Shown here piece after piece: positions 1 through 5,170 of a stretch of DNA of 5,170 bases. The stretch spans positions 1 to 5,170 of the forward strand of contig CAZGYE010000357.1 in NCBI GenBank assembly GCA_964530165.1, read 5' to 3'. This DNA comes from CAZGYE01 sp964530165. Lineage in GTDB: Bacteria > Planctomycetota > Planctomycetia > Planctomycetales > Planctomycetaceae. The notes beneath the pieces were generated by a model. It ran no database searches. It was given only the letters and a program-made list of their open reading frames with translations, and was not told where the DNA came from. A program made the position numbers and the translations under genes. Within the stretch, counting starts at the first letter, position 1, and each line of letters begins with the position of its first letter.

Positions 1-54
1 GCCCGCCCGGCAGAACAAGGGGTTTCGCGGCAGCAACTGATCAACTTGGGTTAG
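1..54 (+). other. possible 3' tail of an upstream reading frame
   Basis: Frame 1 is open from the window edge to a TAG at 52-54 and reads ARPAEQGVSRQQLINLG. It could be the C-terminus of a gene beginning left of the window, which would leave 35 bases before the ABC ATPase. The other two forward frames also run from the edge before stopping (at 40 and 71), so the choice of frame is a guess. The tail matches no family I recognise. Confidence 0.2.
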
Positions 55-85
55 CAGCATGCACGATTTGAACTGAGAAATAGGT

Positions 86-91
86 TACAAT
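86..91 (+). promoter_or_regulatory. weak -10-like hexamer before the ABC ATPase
   Basis: TACAAT resembles the sigma-70 -10 consensus and overlaps the ATG at 90. A transcript starting about 7 bases downstream would begin almost on the second ATG at 99, giving a leaderless mRNA. This would fit the lack of a good ribosome binding site for either ATG. No convincing -35 element sits 16-18 bases upstream, so the call is tentative. Confidence 0.2.
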
Positions 92-1049
92 GTGCACCAT
101 GAGTCTCCTGGAGGCCGCACATCTGCGAAAAACTTTCGACGGCACCGTAGCGGTTGCCGATGTCAGCTTCCACGTTGAGGCGGGCGAAGTCTTTGGACTG
201 CTCGGTCCGAACGGCGCGGGTAAGTCGACGACGCTGTCGATGCTGGTCGGGCTGCTGGCTCCAGATGCCGGCGAGATTCGCCTCGATGGCGAGCCGTTTC
301 GCATCCGCGCCCGCCACCTCAAACACTTGTTTGGAATGGCGCCCCAGGATCTGGCCATTTATCCCGACCTGACCGCCCGCGAGAATCTGAAATTCTTTGG
401 CCGTCTTTACGGCGTGCGTGGCAAGGAACTGAAGGTGCGCGTTGACGAAGCGTTGGAACGAACCGGACTCCGCGAAAGGGCCGACGATTCGGTCGGGACG
501 TTTTCCGGAGGCATGAAGCGGCGGTTGAACTTTGGCGTGGCGCTGTTGCATCGCCCACGGATCTTGATTCTGGATGAGCCGACCGTCGGGGTCGACCCGC
601 AGTCCAGGGCGCACCTGCTGGACTGCTTTCGGCAGTTGGCCGGCGAAGGAATCGCGACACTATTGACAAGCCATTACATAGAAGAAGTGCAGGCCATCTG
701 CCAACGGGTGGCGATCATCGATCACGGGAAGGTGCTTGCCAACGATACGCTCGATGGGCTGCTGGGTCGAATGAGCGCCGCCGTGCGCTTGCGGATCTCC
801 GAGCCGCCGGCCGAGATGCTTGAAAGGCTCGAGGGTCTGGTCGACGTGCGGCGGTCAGCCGAAGACGGTGTGACGACGCTGGTCCTGGCGCGCGAGCGGG
901 CGGAGCAAAGTCAAGAGCTGAGTTCCACGCTCACAGAACTGATCGGGCGGCTGGCTGAATTCGGGGTTCAATTGCACTCGGTCGACACGGACGAGCCGAA
1001 CCTCGAAACACTGTTTCTGCAACTCACCGGAAATCGTTTGCGAGACTGA
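90..1049 (+). CDS. ABC transporter ATP-binding protein (ABC-2 exporter type)
   Basis: This is the cytoplasmic ATPase that should power the permease encoded immediately downstream. At 319 aa it has every nucleotide-binding element in order: Walker A GPNGAGKST (residues 39-47), Q-loop Gln86 in APQDL, signature FSGGMKRR (138-145, Phe replacing the usual Leu), Walker B ILILDE (158-163), D-loop GVDP (167-170) and switch His195 in TSHYIEE. Residues from about 230 to 319 form the C-terminal extension typical of DrrA/CcmA-like ATPases that pair with ABC-2 permeases. Two ATGs are in frame, at 90 and at 99 (MSLLEAAHL). Neither has a clear Shine-Dalgarno: an AGG at 82-84 lies 5 bases from the first and 14 from the second. 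The 99 start aligns more naturally with relatives. The stop is one base from the permease ATG, so the two are co-transcribed and probably translationally coupled. The family is certain. The substrate cannot be read from the sequence; drugs, lipids and polysaccharides are all possible. Confidence 0.95.
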   Translation: MCTMSLLEAAHLRKTFDGTVAVADVSFHVEAGEVFGLLGPNGAGKSTTLSMLVGLLAPDAGEIRLDGEPFRIRARHLKHLFGMAPQDLAIYPDLTARENLKFFGRLYGVRGKELKVRVDEALERTGLRERADDSVGTFSGGMKRRLNFGVALLHRPRILILDEPTVGVDPQSRAHLLDCFRQLAGEGIATLLTSHYIEEVQAICQRVAIIDHGKVLANDTLDGLLGRMSAAVRLRISEPPAEMLERLEGLVDVRRSAEDGVTTLVLARERAEQSQELSSTLTELIGRLAEFGVQLHSVDTDEPNLETLFLQLTGNRLRD

Positions 1050-1050
1050 G

Positions 1051-2340
1051 ATGGGATTCTGGGAGATTACCATCAAAGACCTGAAGCTACAGATGCGGGA
1101 TCGCCGCGCTCTGAGCGTGCTGCTGGCGTTTCCGATCTGTTTCATCGCCATTCTCGGACTGTCGACGGGCAAGCTCCTGGACCTTGGTAACGACAGCCGC
1201 AAGTTCAAGGTTGCTATTGTCGACAACGACGGGGGAGAGATGGCGGCCCGCATCATTGCGACCCTCGAAAAACGAAAAGGATTGATCGTCCAACGGTTCA
1301 ACGAATCGGAAGCGCGCAAGCTGCTCGACGACGACGTTGCAAACGCCATTCTGTTCATTGGAGAAAACTTCACCAAACGTTACGAAGCGCTCAAGCTGCG
1401 CGACATTCTCGATACAACGTCCGAAGCGCTGGCAGAGGGAATCGGCGCTCTCGACATGCGGCTGGAGAGCGGCGGATCCGCTTTTTCCGCTACGATGTCC
1501 AACATCGAGCAGCTTGTGTTTGTCGACAGCTTGCGGCACATTGCAGTCTACGTCGCCTGCCAGAACAGGCTCACTCGATTGCGGATCAAAAGGCGATGCG
1601 ACGAGCTGTATCCGCGGGAGGGCGCGGCCCCCGCGGACCCCGCCGTGGAAGACGAACCCGACAAGGGCCTCGAACCCGTGCCCGACCCGATGTTCCAGCC
1701 GGAAGAAGATGACGAGAACGAAGCCGCCAAAGAACCCGAAGACGACATCTACCGGTGGTTGGTTCCCTCGTACACGGTGATGTTCGTCTTTTTTCTGGTG
1801 AACATCATGTCGCGCTCGTTCATCCACGAACGGAGCCTGGGAACGCTCAGGCGGCTGCGGATTGCTCCGATCCGACCCACGTCGCTGTTGCTCGGAAAGA
1901 CGATTCCGTTCTATTTCATCTCGCTGTTGCAGAGCGCGCTGTTGTTTCTGTTCGGCAGAATTCTGTTCGGCATGTCCTGGGGATCGATGCCCTGGGCGCT
2001 GCTGCCGGTGATCGTATGCACGTCGCTGGCGGCCACGGCGCTGGGGCTGCTGGTGGCCACGCTGGTTCGGACCGATGCGCAGGTCTCCGCGTACGCCAAC
2101 ATGGTGGTGATCGTGATGGCTGGAATCAGCGGCTGTTTCATGCCGCGCCAGTGGCTTCCCAACCTGATGAGAGACGTCAGCCTGGGCACGCCGCACGCGT
2201 GGGCGCTGATTGCCTACCGTGAATTGCTCGAGAAGGACGTTCCCAATCTGGCAACCGTTACCGAGTGCTGCGGATGGATGGTCGGGTTTGCAGCAGTCTA
2301 CTTTGTACTGGGCGCCTTGCGTTTCGGGCGCGTTGATTGA
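1051..2340 (+). CDS. ABC-2 type transporter permease
   Basis: This is the membrane subunit of the exporter, 429 aa, one base after the ATPase stop. Its layout matches the ABC-2 permease family with a large loop after TM1: a cytoplasmic N-terminus (KDLKLQMRDRRAL), TM1 at about 20-38, then a long soluble segment from 40 to 235 containing the KVAIVDND strand (53-60) common in this group. It is followed by TM segments at about 238-254, 284-307, 314-338, 346-364 and 404-421. The motif HERSLGTLRRLRIAPI (259-274) after TM2 is the conserved coupling-helix region that contacts the ATPase. Residues 196-232, just before TM2, are strikingly acidic and proline-rich (17 Asp/Glu in 37). The rest of the loop is less charged, so this is probably a flexible tether. 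The 3' end overlaps the convergent synthase gene by 43 bases. Six TM segments with a single coupling motif fit a half-transporter that dimerises. Substrate is unknown. Confidence 0.93.
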   Translation: MGFWEITIKDLKLQMRDRRALSVLLAFPICFIAILGLSTGKLLDLGNDSRKFKVAIVDNDGGEMAARIIATLEKRKGLIVQRFNESEARKLLDDDVANAILFIGENFTKRYEALKLRDILDTTSEALAEGIGALDMRLESGGSAFSATMSNIEQLVFVDSLRHIAVYVACQNRLTRLRIKRRCDELYPREGAAPADPAVEDEPDKGLEPVPDPMFQPEEDDENEAAKEPEDDIYRWLVPSYTVMFVFFLVNIMSRSFIHERSLGTLRRLRIAPIRPTSLLLGKTIPFYFISLLQSALLFLFGRILFGMSWGSMPWALLPVIVCTSLAATALGLLVATLVRTDAQVSAYANMVVIVMAGISGCFMPRQWLPNLMRDVSLGTPHAWALIAYRELLEKDVPNLATVTECCGWMVGFAAVYFVLGALRFGRVD

Positions 2341-5072
2341 ACACTCTCTGAGAGTGAATAGGTTAGATCGACAACGCAACAGCCCTCGATGTACAGGATC
2401 GCCTCGCCGTCGTCCCCGATCAGCCAGTAGTCGAACAGCAGCTCTCGCCCTTTTCGGCCGCGATAGAATGCTCGCCCCAGGCAACTTTCACCCGTCCGCG
2501 GCATGCGACCGAACTGGATTGATGCAATCCCAGTCGGCAACTGGATGGTCCCCAGAGTGTGAGTGGCAAACAAATCGCTGCTGAAGAGCACTCCATCGAT
2601 GAGCGCCGCCGGCGTGCACCACATTTTGCCGCGGCGGCTGCCGCCCAACTCGTCAAGCGGCGGCGCCACTAAGTGACCCCAAGTCCCGTCCTCGAGGTGG
2701 TGAATCTCTTTGAGCGTCCGCAGTTCCGGACCATAGTACACCGAGCCGCTGCCGGCTCCCTCCATCTCCCGCCAGTCGTCAGGATACGGGACCCTTTGCC
2801 AGTCCGAAGGCGGGTCGCCCCAAACGGGGGCCGTCAGCGGCCGAGGAGCGTCGTCCAGCTCGATAATGCAGGAATGATACTGCCGGTGCGAGTCGACAAA
2901 GCGGCCTTGCTTGTCGTAAAACTCGCCGGAAAGCCGACACGTCGCGTCGTTGCCATCCAGGCTGACCTCGACCGTGGCAGAGTAGGGTCTGGAAAGCGAC
3001 ATCCGAAAACCGTTGATCAGCTTCAGGTCCCGCACACTCACCACCGTGCGGCCGCCCGAGATGATCGCCGCCGCCTCAGCACAGGTCTCGATTCCGATCA
3101 CCGCCGGCAGCAACGGGACCCCTTCGTACATATGTCCCGGCAAGAACGGATCGACCCTCGGGTCGAAGGTCGCACGGCATGTCGCGTCGCCTGGACGGGG
3201 CATGCAGACGTCGTCAATCAGCGGCGACGCGGAAACCAGCGGCTGGAGTTCGAGCAACAACTTTTGTTGTTCGGGTGTCGGCATCGTGGCGCGTTTGGAA
3301 AAATACTCGTCGCGAGAGTCGACAATCAGAATCTCACTGTCTGCGGAGCCGGCCTGCAATTCCCCAATCAGGTTTCGGGCACCTTCTGCCGGTGGCATAA
3401 AGGGCGTTTTCATGAGTTTTAGCGTCATCCGGCTTTTTGGTCGCATCGACATACCCACATCGTCCCATGCGGGCCAGTGGATCGTGAAGGCCGCACATTC
3501 CGGCCGTTGCTGACGAAGAGCGTCGACCATCTTCGCCAGCATTTCGTTCGCCGCCGCGTAGTCGGTTTGGCCAGCGGCCCCAAAGCGCCCGCCGATCGAG
3601 CCGAAAGCCACGAAGTACTTCAATGGGTCTCCTCTGGTCAGCGCAATCAATGCAGCGGCGCCGTCAACTTTCCCGGCGAGCGTACGAGCCAAGTCCTCTT
3701 GCTTTTTCTTGGTGAATCTCCTGGTTTTTTCGAACCCTGCTCCGTGAATGATGCCCGTGACAACCCCGTCGGTTCCGCGGATGTGCTGAAGGACTGTGTT
3801 CAACGCTTGCCGATCGGAGACGTCGCAGGCGTGGTACGTAGCATCGACCCCTGCATGTTCGAAGGCGCGCAACTCTTCGTCGAGTTCGGCGGCCGGAGTT
3901 GTTCCGACGAGATGCAGCTTGAGTCTGAACCGCCGGCCAAGCTCGCGAGCCACCACTGCCGTGATGCCCCGCGCCCCTCCGGTCACCACCCACACGGTCC
4001 CCTCGTCCACTTCACGCGGGGGGAGCAAATTGGTCGGTTGAGGAACGGCCCGCACAACCGACCGGCGTCCGCGTAAATAGCCGACTTCCACGTCCGGACG
4101 GGCGGCGGCAAGCTCCGAGAGAATCGACCGGGCAATCAGCTTCGCCGGCTCCCGCGAAGGAGAATCCACAACCTTCACAAACAGCTTGCCGCCCGTTTCG
4201 ACGCTTGTGGCTTTCAGCAGACCGGCGATGGCGCCGCCTTCCACGGCACGCGAGTGACCGCGAAAGCCGCAGTCGCCCCCCAACGCGGTGGCGGCCACCA
4301 GGGTTGCCTTTTCCAGCACGTTCGCCTTCTCAACCAATTCAAACCACCGCTGGCATACACAGAAAGGGACAACCACGCCGGGAACGCGACGGTCATTCCA
4401 TCCCGCTTCATCATCCGGCGTGAGGGAAGCTTTGTCGTCGCGTGCGGTCATCAGGAACAGATGCGGCGCCGGTTCGTGCTGCCAAATGCGTTCCAATTCA
4501 GCCAAAATTCGATCGAGTGGTTCGTCGACCGGCAGCTCGAACACCTTCGCGCCCAGTTCCTCGAGCGAAAACCTTAACGCCTCGGCCGCGGCGTTGCGAC
4601 CGAGAATCACCGCTGGTCCGCCCAGCGTCGCAGCGGACCGCTCGTCAGGAAGCGGCTCCTCACTCATTCTCAGCACAAAGCGGGCCGTGGTTCGCTGGGT
4701 TGAGAAGAGTTGAGAGTCCAGTGTTGAGAGTCGAGAGCCAGATTTGGGGTTGTTCCTCTGAACTCTCGACTCTGGACTCTCAACTCTTGACTCTAGACTT
4801 TCGACCCGATCTGAGAGCCACTCAAACAGTTGCCGCAAGGTCGAACATTCCGCCGGCTTCTTCTCGTCCGAGAACTCGATGCCGTGAAACTGCAGACCGG
4901 CACGAAGCTCGTCCAAGAACGACGATTTCGCAGCGGCGTCCCACAAGAGGTCCGTCGAAAAATCGCAATCCAGATCGACGATCTCACGTGGGAATCCCGT
5001 TTGTTCGATCACCAGGTCAATCAGAAGCGCCTCCAACTCGCCGGGGGAGGGTCTTGCTTGAGCACGGTTCAT
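2298..5072 (-). CDS. PfaA-like polyketide/fatty acid synthase subunit: ACP-like, ketoreductase, dehydratase
   Basis: This 924-aa protein looks like the rear half of a type I PfaA/HglE-like synthase. It would reduce a 3-ketoacyl chain and then dehydrate it, presumably on an acyl carrier supplied by a partner.

Domains: an ACP-like fold (about 10-90); a low-complexity linker (92-125); a structural Rossmann subdomain of the KR (about 150-340); a catalytic NADPH-binding KR (about 355-595) with TGGARGI (364-370), HGAG (443-446), Lys468, Ser492, Tyr505 and Asn509, all the KR catalytic positions; and a double-hotdog DH with H-xxx-G-xxxx-P (His647, Gly651, Pro656), YGPELRTL (780-787) and a candidate catalytic Asp826 in LIDGVLF. 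The DH lacks the Gln/His that often follows that Asp by four residues (Phe here).

The ACP motif reads DLLWDAAAK (41-49), with Ala46 where the phosphopantetheine Ser is expected. There is no ketosynthase, acyltransferase or thioesterase. The ATG at 5072 was chosen because GGAG lies 9 bases upstream and the ACP similarity begins just after it; a GTG at 5132 is the alternative. The basic C-terminal tail (RPKRKAPSTK) lies in the overlap with the permease gene. Architecture is confident; pathway and product are inference. Confidence 0.92.
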   Translation of the reverse strand: MNRAQARPSPGELEALLIDLVIEQTGFPREIVDLDCDFSTDLLWDAAAKSSFLDELRAGLQFHGIEFSDEKKPAECSTLRQLFEWLSDRVESLESRVESPESRVQRNNPKSGSRLSTLDSQLFSTQRTTARFVLRMSEEPLPDERSAATLGGPAVILGRNAAAEALRFSLEELGAKVFELPVDEPLDRILAELERIWQHEPAPHLFLMTARDDKASLTPDDEAGWNDRRVPGVVVPFCVCQRWFELVEKANVLEKATLVAATALGGDCGFRGHSRAVEGGAIAGLLKATSVETGGKLFVKVVDSPSREPAKLIARSILSELAAARPDVEVGYLRGRRSVVRAVPQPTNLLPPREVDEGTVWVVTGGARGITAVVARELGRRFRLKLHLVGTTPAAELDEELRAFEHAGVDATYHACDVSDRQALNTVLQHIRGTDGVVTGIIHGAGFEKTRRFTKKKQEDLARTLAGKVDGAAALIALTRGDPLKYFVAFGSIGGRFGAAGQTDYAAANEMLAKMVDALRQQRPECAAFTIHWPAWDDVGMSMRPKSRMTLKLMKTPFMPPAEGARNLIGELQAGSADSEILIVDSRDEYFSKRATMPTPEQQKLLLELQPLVSASPLIDDVCMPRPGDATCRATFDPRVDPFLPGHMYEGVPLLPAVIGIETCAEAAAIISGGRTVVSVRDLKLINGFRMSLSRPYSATVEVSLDGNDATCRLSGEFYDKQGRFVDSHRQYHSCIIELDDAPRPLTAPVWGDPPSDWQRVPYPDDWREMEGAGSGSVYYGPELRTLKEIHHLEDGTWGHLVAPPLDELGGSRRGKMWCTPAALIDGVLFSSDLFATHTLGTIQLPTGIASIQFGRMPRTGESCLGRAFYRGRKGRELLFDYWLIGDDGEAILYIEGCCVVDLTYSLSESVQSTRPKRKAPSTK
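2342..2356. repeat. short palindrome after the permease stop
   Basis: CACTCTCTGAGAGTG is a perfect inverted repeat with 7-base arms around one central T. It begins two bases after the permease TGA and lies inside the last codons of the convergent synthase gene. In RNA it could form only a small hairpin (about 5 bp with a 5-base loop), and no T run follows on either strand, so it is a poor intrinsic terminator candidate. Its ACTCTC/GAGAGT arms resemble the heptamers of the larger repeat near 4750, possibly by chance. Confidence 0.4.
4700..4798. repeat. in-frame palindromic heptamer-repeat element inside the synthase gene
   Basis: Two arms of opposite orientation, each of five 7-base units, flank a 19-base centre. 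The left arm (4706-4740, read on +) is AGAGTTG / AGAGTCC / AGTGTTG / AGAGTCG / AGAGCCA. The right arm (4760-4794) read on - is AGAGTCA / AGAGTTG / AGAGTCC / AGAGTCG / AGAGTTC. As an inverted repeat, 4705-4721 pairs perfectly with 4772-4788, and 4729-4737 with 4763-4771, leaving a bulge of exactly one unit (7 bases) and a 25-base loop. It is translated on the - strand as residues 92-125, giving Ser/Arg/Glu-rich SRVESPESRV from one arm and SRLSTLDSQL from the other. It falls exactly between the ACP-like domain and the KR, keeps the frame and adds no stop. This suggests a tolerated insertion rather than a functional domain. Confidence 0.85.
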
Positions 5073-5081
5073 GATTGCATG

Positions 5082-5085
5082 CTCC
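5082..5085 (-). promoter_or_regulatory. ribosome binding site deciding the synthase start
   Basis: Read on the - strand, GGAG lies 9 bases upstream of the ATG at 5072, a normal Shine-Dalgarno spacing. A competing GGAGG (5137-5141) lies 4 bases before a GTG at 5132, which would add 20 residues (MSQCLGPLSL and on) that do not resemble the ACP-like domain. The downstream site is preferred. Confidence 0.55.
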
Positions 5086-5143
5086 GAATCATCTCGATCT
5101 TGAAGGGACAAAGGGCCAAGGCATTGTGACACATCCCCTCCGA

Positions 5144-5170
5144 CCTTTGTGCCTCTGTGCCTTTGTGCCT
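5144..5170. repeat. octamer tandem repeat at the right edge
   Basis: CCTTTGTG / CCTCTGTG / CCTTTGTG / CCT gives three 8-base units and the start of a fourth, which is cut by the window end. The 8-base period is not a multiple of three, so it is probably non-coding. The related run CCTTGGCCCTTTG (in reverse orientation at 5112-5124) lies nearby. The true length of the array cannot be seen. Confidence 0.6.

Larger units (their letters stand above)
5073..5170. other. upstream region of the synthase gene
   Basis: These 98 bases lie between the preferred synthase start and the window edge. They hold the two candidate ribosome binding sites and a short octamer tandem repeat. I see no clear -35/-10 pair reading toward the gene, which is compatible with the gene being inside an operon transcribed from further right. 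No coding tail of a neighbouring gene can be identified here. Confidence 0.5.

Noticed and set aside
51..614. Open frame of 187 codons on the - strand across the ATPase start
   Set aside because: It is an antisense shadow of Walker A and flanking codons, with no family resemblance.
1087..2484. Long (465-codon) open frame on the - strand opposite the permease
   Set aside because: It mirrors the permease codons. The translation is rich in Arg, Gln and His with no recognisable motif, and it covers a gene with clear ABC-2 features.
3256..3271. Small hairpin AACAAC-TTTT-GTTGTT
   Set aside because: A 6-bp AT-rich stem inside the coding sequence, explained by the codons of EQQKLLLE. No regulatory position.
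2673..3422. Open frame of 249 codons on the + strand inside the synthase gene
   Set aside because: It lies opposite the DH and the end of the KR, whose catalytic motifs are intact on the - strand. The + translation is Arg-rich and motif-free.
4700..4798. The repeated units considered as a CRISPR array
   Set aside because: Units are 7 bases, contiguous without spacers, and arranged as opposing arms inside a coding frame.
90..5072. Exporter and synthase read as one biosynthesis-and-export operon
   Set aside because: They are on opposite strands and convergent, so they are not co-transcribed. Shared function is possible, but adjacency alone does not support it.
5073..5132. GTG start at 5132 for the synthase, with GGAGG 4 bases upstream
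   Set aside because: It is plausible but adds 20 residues unlike the ACP fold, from a stretch that resembles the non-coding repeats nearby. The ATG at 5072 has better RBS spacing. Kept as the alternative start.

Overview
The window carries three protein-coding genes. Base composition is G+C-rich (roughly 58-60% by eye). Together with weak Shine-Dalgarno signals on the left-hand genes and a PfaA/HglE-like synthase, this suggests a bacterium of the Planctomycetes type (Pirellulaceae-like). That placement is inference: nothing here is a taxonomic marker.

Left half, + strand: a two-gene ABC-2 exporter operon. An ATPase (90-1049, or from an in-frame ATG at 99) is followed after a single base by its membrane permease (1051-2340). 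The permease is an ABC-2 type protein with a large loop domain after TM1 and a very acidic, proline-rich stretch just before TM2. The first 89 bases hold at most the tail of an upstream reading frame and a weak promoter-like sequence.

Right half, - strand: one large gene (5072 down to 2298, 924 aa) with the order ACP-like, ketoreductase (KR), dehydratase (DH). This is the back half of a PfaA-type polyunsaturated-fatty-acid or iterative polyketide synthase. It has no ketosynthase or acyltransferase, so it probably works with a partner encoded beyond the right edge of the window. The KR has its full catalytic set and the DH has its His motif, but the ACP-like domain has Ala where the phosphopantetheine-bearing Ser should be.

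The most unusual feature is an in-frame palindromic repeat at about 4700-4798 inside the synthase gene. It consists of two opposing arms of five heptanucleotides each around a 19-base centre. It encodes a low-complexity linker between the ACP-like domain and the KR, and looks like a repeat element that was inserted and is tolerated in coding sequence. A different short tandem repeat (8-bp period) lies upstream of the gene at the right edge.

The exporter operon and the synthase gene converge and overlap by 43 bases at their 3' ends (2298-2340), with a small palindrome immediately after the permease stop. A functional link (export of the synthase product) is possible, but the convergent layout does not show it.
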